A DNA stretch of 16,383 nt, taken from positions 1-16,383 of the forward strand of contig JBBRLG010000090.1 in the NCBI GenBank assembly GCA_038231495.1, in the 5' to 3' direction. Both the position numbers and the translations under genes were made by a program. A model generated the notes under the pieces. It made no database searches and had not been told where the DNA came from. It saw only the letters and a list, made by a program, of their open reading frames with translations. The DNA is from JBBRLG01 sp038231495 (lineage in GTDB: Bacteria; Planctomycetota; Planctomycetia; Gemmatales; Gemmataceae). Shown here in pieces: positions 1-8,331 of the stretch (the first letter of the stretch is position 1; each line of letters opens with the position of its first letter).

Positions 1-102
1 AAAGAAAGCGGCGTCGAGCCGCCGCACTTCCGGTCCCGTGGGTCAGGATTCCGATCCTGACAGCCCCGCCAAAGAAAGAAAGCGGCTTCGAGCCGCCGCA
101 CT
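1..102. repeat. Two 28-bp direct repeats, each a hairpin, flanking a palindrome
   Basis: Positions 1-28 and 75-102 match except at one base (13 versus 87). Each copy contains a GC-rich stem-loop: GCGGC at 8-12 pairs with GCCGC at 18-22, and GCGGCT at 82-87 pairs with AGCCGC at 91-96. Between them lies a perfect 8-bp stem with a 4-base loop (42-61, GTCAGGAT/ATCCTGAC). The block lies just past the 3' end of the minus-strand gene that stops at 134, so it could act in transcript termination or be a dispersed intergenic repeat. No T-rich tract clearly follows a stem, so intrinsic terminator function is not shown. Positions 103-133 hold nothing I recognise. Confidence 0.55.
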
Positions 103-133
103 CCAAAGAAAAAACACTTCTCTTGATCCCGCA

Positions 134-3100
134 CTAGGGAGGAGACAACTCCTTGAACTGGACCTTCAGCACCGGCTGTTTCTCGTCCACGCGGTTCCGA
201 ACCTGGGCCTTGATCAGCCAGACGGGCCGACTGACGCGACCGCCCTTTTTCTCCTCGTACTGTTCCAGTTGTGCGATCATATCGGCGTCGGCGATCGAAC
301 CAAACCCTTCGGCTGCCCCACTGCGCACCGCCCACGAGGCGTGGTCCAGTAAATCGAACGCCTCCCGCTTCTGGAGCTTGGCCAGGGCACGCGCCGCCCG
401 CTTTTTGACGTGGAACGACGGATCGTTAAGCGCCTTCCTAAACAGTGTGACATCCGCTGGACGGCCAGTTCGGGAGAGCAAATCAACGGCGACCAACCTC
501 ACCTCCTCGTAGGGCGACTTCATCAACTCGCCGATCGCTTTAAGGGTGTCTTCGTCGGCGTGAACAACGAGATCGAGGAAGGAGGTGGCTAAATCGGCGG
601 CGGCGCGGCGGGCACGCGCGTTGTCCGACTGCGTAATAATCACAAGGGCGAGTAACGACTCATTAGGGTATTGCTCCATCTTTACCCCGCCGACGGCGCC
701 GTAGCCAATCGTGCGGTTGTTGTAGTAAACGAAATAGTTTCTCGGCTCGACCGCCAACTTTGAAAGTATTTTGATACGCTCGGGCCCCCTCAGGACGGCG
801 AGGCATTTGACGGCGTTGTTTCGCGTATCGTCTTTTTGGGAGTTGGCCATCTGGTCCAAGGCGCGGTACAACTCAGGACTCTCGATCCGGCTGAGTGGAA
901 GCAAGTCCTCTTGCTGTACGAAATGATCGGCATTCAACGAATCCGTCAGTTCGGGGATGACAGATCGGTCGCCGAGCATGGCCCTTGCATCAAGGAGGGA
1001 CAAACTCGGGCCAAGCGTGGCCAAGAACTCTCTCAAGACGCCATAGTTGTTGGGCTTTTGAAAGATCTCTTCCCGGACGATGCCAGTCGCAACATATGGC
1101 CATCGCTGGGCATTCATGCCCGCAGGCCTGGCCCGCCCAAGGTCGGTGAGGATGTCTCGCAACGTCGAGATTCCTACGGAATCCTCAATCCGGACCAAGG
1201 CCAACCCGGCGTGAAGCCGCGATCTCGCGTCTACTGGTGGCGCCGATTCCGCCAATTTGACCAACGCCGCCTGATGCTGCCTCAATTGGTCCAGGGAGGC
1301 GTAACGTAGCAGTCCAACGGCCGAGGGGATCGAGGAGACATCCTTCAAATGGGCGAGGACATCGCCGACGACGTGCTCGCCACCGACCTTCGTGAGGACA
1401 TCGGCGATCGAGTTGGCTTTCGGATCGGCGGGTTTCGACCAGACGAACTTGAACAGCTTCTGGGCTGCGCCAGGGTCGTTCAAGGCTCTGGCAAGCCCCA
1501 CCGTGATAGATTCGCAACCCTCGAAATCGAAGTCGGGGTACCTCCGAGACTCGCTCCACCATGCCAAGGCCCTTTCGAGTTCCGGGGCAATCTCGATGCA
1601 GTTCTCGAGAGACTCAGTACACAGCGCCAGGGCACTGGCGGCTAGCAACGTCTTCTCAAATCTGATGCCGTTGCTTCCGAGTACCCGGAACGGCTCAGGG
1701 TCTTTTTTGAGAGCGTCGCGCAACGCGCGGATTGCCTGAAAATCGCACGCCATTCCGCCGCGGGCGAGGGCAATGTTGGCAACCCCCCGTATCTCGACGG
1801 AACTCGACTTGGCCAATTGTTTCAAAAACCCAGAGTATCGCGCGCACACCGCCGGCTTATAGGAGTGAATAAAATCAAGTCTTTCGGCTAGCAACAGCTT
1901 GTCAGAGGTCAGGGCCTCCGCCAGCGTATCGTCCCGCAGGGATGGCGGGAGGTCGCCCATCGCATAGAGGAGTTGCCGCTGATCGCGTCTATCCTCGACC
2001 TTCAGGTAACGGTCCAACAGGACTTTGGCGGCTTCCTTTGTCCCAAGGGACGCCATCGCCTCGTAGATGAGGTGCCGTTCTTTGATTGGCAACGGTGCCT
2101 CCATCTCCTTGTTAAGGATCTGCAAAGCCTCGGCTCCCCGGTCGGTGTTGACGAGGATCATGGTCCGCTTGACGGGATCAGACAGGAGCGGCTCTAAGAC
2201 GCGCTCGAAGTCCCGCCCTTCATTCGGCACAGCGGGCACGGCGGCCAGTGACTTGCTTCCCTCGGCCGAGAGCTCGTCCAGGTAGTACCCGGTCTCCCAG
2301 GTGACTTCCGTGGTCATCGGCAGCCAGGGTGCGCCGCGATAGACATCGATGGGAACTTGCTCGTGTGAAATGGTATCGTCTACAAGGAATCGTCCAGAGG
2401 CCTCGATTCGGACGCGGGCGGCTGAGTTGGACGCCAGATAATGCCAGTGATGGATCTGGTAGAGGAAAACGGACCCCGTCGCCATTAGCACGATGCAGGC
2501 GACACCCGCGGGCACCACCCGCCAGAAGAAGGAGCGTTTCCACATCGCGCCCAAGGACTTACGCTCGGGCCCGGTGAGGTTGTTCCGCAGGCGGAGCGAG
2601 ACGCGCAGGAGTTGACCCAGGCGCGGCGCGGAGCCGTCGCGATAGGTGAGTTGCATCTGGTCGAAATTGGTTCGGGACTTGTAGTATTCCAGGTCGGTCT
2701 CGTGGACGAACTTCCGAATAAGCGGGATCAAATATTCGTGGGTCAATTCGTAGGTCACGGCACCGTCCGCAGGGGACCGGTGGAGGTTGACGAATCCGAG
2801 TTCGTCCAGGCGGCCGAGGATCGTCTCGACACGGTCGGGCTGGGGCGCAGTTTGGGCCAGGGAGGATAGGCCGACCCGCTGAGAGATCGTCGGCGACCGT
2901 CGGGCTAACTCGAACAACACATGCCGGGCGACCTGGCGATCGCCGGAGGGGAAGCGATAGATCGTATCCAGGAGGAATTCCTCGAGCAGACCCGTGCGCC
3001 CGCCACGCTTGCGGTAGTCCTGGAGCGTTACGTCGCTCGTTCCGGCGACCAGACGCGAGCAGACAATCTGAAGCTCGGCGGGACTAATCCGGGCGGTTGC

Positions 3101-3484
3101 TCCGGCGGCCGTCGGCCCCTCGGCGAGATCCTCGGCAATCTTCGCCTTCAAGTCGTCGGGGAATTGGACCTCGGCGTACGCAGCTGACTTCGCCATAAAA
3201 TCGGCGGCCTGTGGTGCCGTGAACCGCAGCAGCCGGACGCGGCTCCGGTAAACGTCGGGCAGGTCGGCCTGGTACTGGTCGATGTCATCGACGTAGTCAC
3301 GCCTCAGCGAGATCAGGACGTGGCACCCCCCGGCGAGTTGGCCCTTGATCCAGTCCACCACGCTCTGAACCTGGTCGTTGAAGTGGCCGAAAATCTGCTC
3401 GAACTGGTCGAGTTCGACGAGGACGCGCCCCGACTGAGCGGCCCCTCCGAGCTTCTGCTGGAAGTCGGCGACCGGGTCGCCCAC
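134..3484 (-). CDS. nSTAND NTPase with HEAT-like repeats, C-terminal part (frameshifted from upstream piece)
   Basis: This is the larger part of one gene whose N-terminus is encoded at 4136-3490 in another frame. The open frame begins at a GTG at 3484, but its first residues continue the NTPase domain, so this is not a natural start. In this piece, residues 20-32 (RVLVELDQFEQIF) look like Walker B. Residues 60-260 fit the rest of an nSTAND1-type module ending in a winged-helix-like segment (ELTHEYLIPLIRKF). A hydrophobic segment at about 321-345 is a likely membrane span. The last ~400 residues show HEAT-like helical repeats, such as the stretch around VRLVAVDLLSRTG. STAND NTPases are signal-responsive switches, some of them in anti-phage defence; the role here is unknown. 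The stop is TAG at 136-134. Confidence 0.8.
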   Translation of the reverse strand: MGDPVADFQQKLGGAAQSGRVLVELDQFEQIFGHFNDQVQSVVDWIKGQLAGGCHVLISLRRDYVDDIDQYQADLPDVYRSRVRLLRFTAPQAADFMAKSAAYAEVQFPDDLKAKIAEDLAEGPTAAGATARISPAELQIVCSRLVAGTSDVTLQDYRKRGGRTGLLEEFLLDTIYRFPSGDRQVARHVLFELARRSPTISQRVGLSSLAQTAPQPDRVETILGRLDELGFVNLHRSPADGAVTYELTHEYLIPLIRKFVHETDLEYYKSRTNFDQMQLTYRDGSAPRLGQLLRVSLRLRNNLTGPERKSLGAMWKRSFFWRVVPAGVACIVLMATGSVFLYQIHHWHYLASNSAARVRIEASGRFLVDDTISHEQVPIDVYRGAPWLPMTTEVTWETGYYLDELSAEGSKSLAAVPAVPNEGRDFERVLEPLLSDPVKRTMILVNTDRGAEALQILNKEMEAPLPIKERHLIYEAMASLGTKEAAKVLLDRYLKVEDRRDQRQLLYAMGDLPPSLRDDTLAEALTSDKLLLAERLDFIHSYKPAVCARYSGFLKQLAKSSSVEIRGVANIALARGGMACDFQAIRALRDALKKDPEPFRVLGSNGIRFEKTLLAASALALCTESLENCIEIAPELERALAWWSESRRYPDFDFEGCESITVGLARALNDPGAAQKLFKFVWSKPADPKANSIADVLTKVGGEHVVGDVLAHLKDVSSIPSAVGLLRYASLDQLRQHQAALVKLAESAPPVDARSRLHAGLALVRIEDSVGISTLRDILTDLGRARPAGMNAQRWPYVATGIVREEIFQKPNNYGVLREFLATLGPSLSLLDARAMLGDRSVIPELTDSLNADHFVQQEDLLPLSRIESPELYRALDQMANSQKDDTRNNAVKCLAVLRGPERIKILSKLAVEPRNYFVYYNNRTIGYGAVGGVKMEQYPNESLLALVIITQSDNARARRAAADLATSFLDLVVHADEDTLKAIGELMKSPYEEVRLVAVDLLSRTGRPADVTLFRKALNDPSFHVKKRAARALAKLQKREAFDLLDHASWAVRSGAAEGFGSIADADMIAQLEQYEEKKGGRVSRPVWLIKAQVRNRVDEKQPVLKVQFKELSPP

Positions 3485-3489
3485 CCACG

Positions 3490-4136
3490 TCCCGGCAATT
3501 AATATAGACGGGCTTGAATCCGCGTTTTCCTTGCCCGGCCAGGTTGTGGTTCACGCCCGCCCGCAGGAGGGACGATTTCCCCACTCCGGACTCGCCGACC
3601 AGGAGCGTCAGCGCGTGTTCCTCGACGGCGCGTAACACCTCGGCGATGGCCTCCTCCCGGCCGAAGAAGTACTCAGAATCGCCCTCATTGTAGTTCTCCA
3701 GCAGCCGATAGCAGCCCCGCGCCCGGGCCGCGTGCGCGGGGCAGAAGCCGAGCATCGTCGGCTTTTTCCGACATGTGGCAACGCGACAGGTTTGGCTCCC
3801 GGCGACAGCGGGCTGGACACGCTTCCGCGCGGTGCGGTAGGCGCCAACGAGTGCCAGGCCGTGGAGGATCGTCAGGATTGCCGTGGGAATGGTGAACCAC
3901 GGCGACCCGGCCGCCTCCCCGAGGCCCGGGATGGTGAACCACGGCGACCTGGCCGCCTCCCCGGGGCCCGGGAAGGATGAAACGATTCCGAAAACCACGA
4001 CTTCCAGGGAGAGCCAGGAAACCACGATACCCCGGTAGGCCTCCGGGATGGGAATCTTTTCATAGACCTTCTGGACACCGGTCAGCAGCCGCTCAAGGCG
4101 CTCGAGCGACTGGAGGAGTTTGTCGTTTTCAGGCAT
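3490..4136 (-). CDS. nSTAND NTPase, N-terminal part with two membrane segments and P-loop
   Basis: I chose the ATG at 4136 because GAGGGAG lies just upstream (4145-4139). A TTG at 4157 would add seven residues. Numbered from the ATG, two hydrophobic segments lie at about 34-55 and 79-101, joined by a duplicated 14-residue linker. A CX4CX9CX2H cluster follows at about 117-135 and could bind zinc. An FGRE box (158-161) and Walker A (GESGVGKSS, 181-189) are typical of the FGREREI..GPSGSGKSSLL pattern of nSTAND1 NTPases. The frame should continue into the piece ending at 134. Reading GTGGGTGGGC as GTGGTGGGC (one G fewer) gives a smooth join, CRDVVGDPVADFQQ. The restored protein would be about 1,330 residues. 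The break could be real decay or a sequencing error in a G run. Confidence 0.75.
3889..3972. repeat. In-frame 42-bp tandem duplication
   Basis: Positions 3889-3930 and 3931-3972 are two 42-bp copies that differ at two bases. They add 14 residues ending SPWFTIP between the two predicted N-terminal membrane segments of the nSTAND protein. The length is a multiple of three, so the reading frame is kept. It looks like a recent slippage or unequal-crossover event. Confidence 0.9.
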
Positions 4137-4798
4137 GGCTCCCTCGAATGGGTCCAAAAACCGTCAGGCAGCGGTCACGTCCCACGGCAGCCTGGGGATA
4201 GTTCCAATTATAGTCGCCGCGGCCTGGAATGACACAAACCCGAAGCGCCATCCGGGGGAGCGGCGGCGCAAGCTCCGAATGGGTTGCCGCTCCCGTCGTT
4301 GGGGGTGTGGCAAAACTTTCGGGTGAGCCCTTCACCAACCCCGGCAGCTTTTTCCCGTGCGGAAGGTCCGCTCGGTCACGCGGGACACGACAACCGCTTT
4401 TCCTTTGGCAAGGGGGGGCCTTTTTCGTGGCAAGGGTCGAGATTGGCGAGGGTCGAATGGAACTTTTGTTGATGCGTAAGCACAGTCTGGTAAATAACTT
4501 GCGTCAGGCACTCGGAAGTGGCGTGCGAAACGGTGGGGGGCTCCTTGCCATAGGCGCAGATGTTGGCAAGGGTGGGTCGGACCAGTTGGGGCGTCATCCA
4601 AAGGGGTCGCTGGTGGCCAACGATTGGCACGCGCGGCGTGGCGGACGACTCCCCCCGGCAACCACCACACGGCCCCGGAAGCTTTGCCACACCCGTCACT
4701 GGCGCCCAGGCCGCTGCCTCTGGCGAACGGCGGCGGTGCCGGGTATAGTGCGCTCATACAGCCGCGCTACTCCCGTCATTGCCACGGAGCCGTTTGCC
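4137..4798. other. Divergent intergenic region with imperfect long inverted repeat
   Basis: No convincing gene is seen in this 660-bp stretch between the divergent nSTAND and kinase genes. An open frame does run upstream of the kinase from 4229, but the residues before 4799 look non-coding and low in complexity. A 21-bp arm at 4303-4323 is the reverse complement of 4674-4694 with two mismatches, which encloses about 390 bp. GGCAAGGG-type words recur inside, for example 4429-4440 and 4445-4456 (one mismatch). A TATAGT hexamer at 4744-4749 could be a -10 element for the kinase, but the matching -35 is poor. The inverted repeat could mark a small non-autonomous element. No clean target-site duplication is visible. 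Confidence 0.5.
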
Positions 4799-6082
4799 AT
4801 GCCTGATCCCGCTCCCCATCCGTCCCAGGACGCCGACCGCAATTTGCTCTACGGCGTGCTTTGTTTACAGGCAGACCTCATCACCGCCGCCCAGTTCGCC
4901 GAGGCGTGCAGCCTCTGGGCCGGCCGCAAGAACCAGCCGCTCGACCAACTCCTCGTCGAACGCGGCTGGCTCACCGCGGCCGACAAGGCTCTCATCGACA
5001 TGCTGATCGCGCGCAAGCTGCACAAGCACGGCGGCGATGCCCACCAGTCGCTCGCGGCCGTCGCCGGCGTCGATCTGCACGACCTGCTCAAGGCCGCGGA
5101 CGACCCCGATGTGCGCCAGTCACTGGCGACGCTGGCGCACGCGCCGGCCTACGTCCTGCTGTCCACGGTGGACGTGCCGGCGGAGCGGCGCGAACGCTTC
5201 ACCCTGACGCGGTTGCACGCCGAGGGCGGCCTGGGACGGGTTTACGTCGCCCACGACCACGACCTCAACCGCGACGTGGCGTTGAAGGAAATCCGCCCCG
5301 AACGCGCCCAACACCCCGACGCCTGGCAGCGCTTCTTGAAGGAAGCCCAACTCACCGGCCAGCTCGAACACCCCAACATCGTGCCGATTTACGAAGTGGG
5401 CAAACGCAAGGAAGGCGAGCCGCCGTTCTACACGATGCGCCTCGTGCGCGGCCAGACACTCCGCAACGCCGTGGCCGACTACCACACGCGCCGCCGGGAG
5501 GGCCGCGAAGACCCGCTGGAACGGCCGCGTTTGTTGAACGCTTTCGTCAGCGTCTGCCTGGCGGTCGGCTACGCGCACAGCCGTGGCGTCATCCACCGCG
5601 ATTTGAAGCCCGAAAACGTCATGCTCGGCGGCTTCGGCGAGGTCATCGTCCTCGACTGGGGTTTGGCCAAGATGATCGGCCGGCCCGACGAATCGAGCGA
5701 GATGCCGGAGGTCGCGCTCACCGACAGCGCGCAGACCGGGGCGACGATGGCGGGCCGTGTTTTGGGGACGCCGGCGTACCTCGCGCCCGAGCAAGCCGAG
5801 GGCCGTACCGACCTGGTGGACCCGCGCACCGACATCTACGGCCTGGGCACCATCCTGTTTGAAATCCTCACCGGCCGCGCCCCGCACAAAGGCTCGACCA
5901 CCGAGGAAATCATTCGCCGCATCACCGGCAGCGAGACGCCGCGGGCGCGGTCCGCCGATCCCACCGTGGCGGTGGCCCTGGACGCCGTTTGCGCCAAGGC
6001 CATGGCCAAGATCCGCGCCGAGCGCTACGCCACCGCAGGCGACCTGGCCAAGGACGTGCAGCGCTACCTGGTGGACGACCCG
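4799..6082 (+). CDS. Serine/threonine protein kinase domain (first piece of frameshifted kinase-TPR gene)
   Basis: The protein starts at ATG 4799 (MPDPAPHPSQ). The open frame extends upstream, but only from here do residues look coding. The catalytic domain is complete: glycine loop GGLGRV (143-148), ATP-binding K163 in ALKEI, E182, catalytic loop HRDLKPEN (266-273), DWG in place of DFG (286-288), and GTPAYLAPE (323-331). Residues 1-120 are a helical N-terminal region often seen in planctomycete kinases. The product should phosphorylate Ser/Thr on unknown partners. At about 6082 the frame breaks: DDP should lead into VTAYREPLALRTRRW, which needs one extra base after 6082 (CCGTC read as CCGGTC). 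In the uncorrected sequence the frame runs out of phase to a stop at 6469. Confidence 0.85.
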
Positions 6083-6757
6083 TCACGGCCTATCGCGAGC
6101 CGCTGGCCCTGCGCACGCGCCGCTGGGCGCGACGACACCGTACGCTCGTTACCAGTGCCGGCGCGCTGTTGGTCGCGAGCTTGCTCTTCGTCACCGTGCT
6201 GGGCTTTTTACTCGAAGGCGCACGCGAGCGCACGGACCGGGCGCGGGCGGAAGCCGAGGCCGATTTCAAGACCGCCGAGGAGCAGCGCGGGCGCGCCGAC
6301 CGCAACTTCAAGCAGGCGCGCCGGGCTGTGTACGCCGAGGCGCTCGCCCAGCATGAAAAAGCCCTGGAAATCCGCGAAGAACTGGCCCGCGACAACCCGC
6401 AAGTCGTGGACCACGCGGCCTACCTGGCCGACACCTACTCCAACATGGGCAACTCCCTGCGCTCGCTGAACCGCAAGGCCGAGGCGGTCACAGTCTTCGA
6501 GAAGAGTTGCGCGCTCTACGAAAAGCTGATCGCCGGCCACCCGACGACGACGAAGTACCGCACCAACCTGGCGCTGGCGTACGGCAACCTCGGCTTCCTG
6601 CGCAACGACCAGGACCTGCCCGAAGAAGCCCTGATCGCCCACGAGAAATCGCTGGCCGTGAACCGCGAATTGATCGCGATCAACCCCGCCGTGCCGCAGT
6701 ACCACGCCGAGATGGCACGCAATCTCGACCAGATCGGCTGGACGAAGCGGAAGCTGG
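6082..6757 (+). CDS. Kinase-TPR gene, second piece: membrane segment and first TPRs
   Basis: This is the continuation of the kinase in a different frame. It has a basic juxtamembrane stretch (RTRRWARRHR), one hydrophobic span (TLVTSAGALLVASLLFVTVL), a coiled-coil-like charged helix, then TPR-like repeats such as the ones around YLADTYSNMGNSL and NLALAYGNLGFLRN. This is the usual planctomycete layout of cytoplasmic kinase, one membrane span and a TPR sensor or scaffold outside. The coding frame is lost near 6756-6758. Removing one G from CTGGGTTTCG rejoins it to the next piece as KLVSGASAAAGVVPEDL. Confidence 0.7.
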
Positions 6758-7312
6758 GTTTCGGGCGCTTCCGCCGCGGCGGGCGTGGTCCCGGAAGACC
6801 TTGCAACCACCGCCTCGCCGGCATCGCTGCAATCGTGTCAGGAAGCCCTTGCCATCCTGCAAAAGCTGGTTGAAGAGTACCCCACCTGGCCGGCGTACCA
6901 GAGCGACCTGGGTTGGGCCTACATCCACCTGGGCCACTGGTCGCGCGACGATAAGCGGTCCTATGACGGCGCCTCCCACTACCGCAAGGCCCGCGACCTC
7001 TTCAAGAAACTCGTCGAGGACAAGCCGAAAAACCTGGAGTGCCGCAATAACCTGGCCTACGCCCATTACAACTTCGGCACGGCGCTTCAGGACGTGCGGT
7101 TTGCCCTGCCGGCGCTGACCGCCCACCAAGAGGCGCTGCCATTGCGGGAGCAGCTGGTCAAGGAAGCCCCCGGCGACGAGGGATACGAGCGCGAGCTGAC
7201 CGAGGTCCACAACAGTCTGGGCATGTCCACCCTGTCGCTGCGCCGGTACGAGGAGGCGTTGGCCTGGTTCGCGAAGACCGAGACGGGTTTCCGGGCGCTG
7301 GCGGAAAACACC
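6758..7312 (+). CDS. Kinase-TPR gene, third piece: TPR repeats
   Basis: This is the third in-frame stretch of the same gene. It carries about four TPR-like helical pairs, including LGWAYIHLGHW, NLAYAHYNFGTAL and VHNSLGMSTLSLRRYEEAL. A GTG at 6785 could be called as a start, but the frame is open upstream and joins smoothly to the preceding piece after one base is corrected, so it is not a true start. The frame is lost at about 7308-7313. Adding a C to the ACCCGG run restores ENTPEDAKFRSDWGRALL. Confidence 0.65.
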
Positions 7313-7836
7313 CGGAGGACGCCAAGTTCCGCAGCGATTGGGGCCGCGCGCTACTCAACCAAGGCATCGCGCTCAAGGAGATGAAGAAGCCGGCGGAGTC
7401 GCTGCCGGTCTTCCGCAAGTCGCTGCCCGTGCAACAAGAGGTGGCGGCAATGCGGCCGGGCAAGTACCGTTACCGCGAGTTGACGGCGATGGTCTACCAG
7501 CGCGAGGCGGATGCCTACCGGCTGCTGGACAAACCGGCGGAAGCCGCGGCGTCGACGGACAAACGGCGGCGCCTGTGGACGATCGAAGCGGAGCCGTTAA
7601 TCGGCGTGGCCGCCGACCTGGCGCAGTGCATCTCGCTGGTCGGCAAGGGCAAGGACAAGCTGTCGGACGAGGAGCAAGCCGAGCGCCAACACTACGCGGA
7701 CGAGGTGTTGGAAATCTTGCACGAGGCGCAGGACCGCGGCTACACCGCTTGGGCGAAGGTGGCCGAGGACGACAAGTTCGCGCCGGTGCGCGAGCGCGCG
7801 GAATTCAAGAAGCTGACTGCCGTGGTCAAGCCGTGA
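7311..7836 (+). CDS. Kinase-TPR gene, C-terminal piece
   Basis: This is the final stretch of the kinase-TPR gene, reading PEDAKFRSDWGRALLNQGIALKEM and then on to a TGA stop at 7834-7836. It has more TPR-like helices and a C-terminal motif (DRGYTAWAKVAEDDKFAPVRERAEFKKL) of the kind found at the end of TPR kinases in this group. The ATG at 7381 is internal. With three corrections the protein would be about 1,010 residues. The next gene fragment is 160 bp downstream. Confidence 0.7.
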
Positions 7837-7863
7837 CGCTTTTTCGCCGAGACAAATACGAAT

Positions 7864-7960
7864 CACGAAAGCACGAAAGGGCGCAATCGTAAAACAAAGG
7901 AGGGTTGCGATGAAACTCTCCATCACTCCTTTCTCTTTTTCGCCCTTTCGTGCTTTCGTG
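7864..7960. repeat. 20-bp perfect inverted repeat forming a long hairpin
   Basis: The left arm 7864-7883 and right arm 7941-7960 are exact reverse complements, with a 57-base loop. Inside the loop AAAGGAG (7896-7902) pairs with CTCCTTT (7926-7932), so a longer bulged stem is possible. It begins 27 bp after the kinase stop. It may end or protect the kinase transcript, or be a copy of a dispersed intergenic repeat. The arms are built from CACGAAAG-type words. Confidence 0.8.
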
Positions 7961-7995
7961 TTGGAATTTGACTTTCTTTGTCGAGGAGCATCCCC

Positions 7996-8091
7996 GTGAC
8001 TACAACTCCGGCGCGCGAAACCGCAACCCTCGGCGGCGGTTGTTTCTGGTGCCTGGAAGCGAAGAAAGACACAAATCTTTTCAATTTATAG
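7996..8091 (+). pseudogene. msrA: Truncated msrA (peptide methionine sulfoxide reductase A), 5' stump only
   Basis: From a GTG at 7996 the reading is VTTTPARETATLGGGCFWCLEA, up to 8061. GGGCFWCLEA is the hallmark active-site start of MsrA, whose first cysteine in GCFWC reduces methionine sulfoxide. The family normally continues for about 150 more residues with VF..L.GV...SGY.GG. Here the frame instead runs into unrelated sequence (KKDTNLFNL) and a TAG at 8089-8091. GAGGAG at 7983-7988 is a plausible ribosome site. The gene was cut just after codon 22 by insertion, deletion or recombination at about 8062. No function is expected from the stump. Confidence 0.85.
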
Positions 8092-8279
8092 ACTTATGCG
8101 ATTTCCACGAATCCAACGTATCCCATTTTCCCCGCCGATTTCGCACCGTTTCCACGACGAATGGTGCATCGAATAGTGCATCCCGACCGCCCCTGGCTGC
8201 CCTGGATTTCGATCTTTTGTTCTTTTGGAAGCTGGTCATCGGCGCGACGCGGGCTTTGCCGCTGCCGAAGGCGGACGTG
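8092..8279. other. Unassigned spacer between msrA stump and tRNA fragment
   Basis: I recognise no coding product on either strand. It holds GTGCA twice in direct orientation, 12 bp apart (8164-8168 and 8176-8180). The same arrangement appears on the other side of the tRNA fragment. Confidence 0.4.
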
Positions 8280-8331
8280 GCATTTCGGTCTACGGAACCG
8301 AAGGTTGCAGGTTCGAACCCTGCCAGGTGTA
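8280..8331 (+). tRNA. Partial tRNA-Arg(ACG), 3' half only
   Basis: The anticodon arm is intact: TCGGT (8285-8289), loop CTACGGA (8290-8296) with anticodon ACG, then ACCGA (8297-8301). It is followed by a 5-base variable loop, a T arm of GCAGG/TTCGAAC/CCTGC (8307-8323), an acceptor strand CAGGTGT (8324-8330) and discriminator A at 8331. The matching 5' acceptor (ACACCTG) and a D arm are not found upstream, so this is not a functional tRNA. A tRNA 3' half of about 50 bp is the usual trace left at an attachment site when an integrative element inserts into a tRNA gene. Confidence 0.75.

Noticed and set aside
1965..2577. Plus-strand short frames opposite the nSTAND gene
   Set aside because: They are antisense shadows of a high-GC gene with no conserved motif and no ribosome site.
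4229..4798. Kinase extended upstream to a start at 4229
   Set aside because: The residues before 4799 are low in complexity and overlap the inverted-repeat region. Typical planctomycete kinase N-termini begin near MPDPAPHPSQ.
5120..5887. 255-aa minus-strand frame opposite the kinase
   Set aside because: It is antisense to a fully conserved kinase domain, so it is a codon-bias shadow.
8062..8279. Remnant of a tyrosine integrase beside the tRNA fragment
   Set aside because: None of the six frames shows the R-HxxR-Y motifs or a plausible integrase tail.
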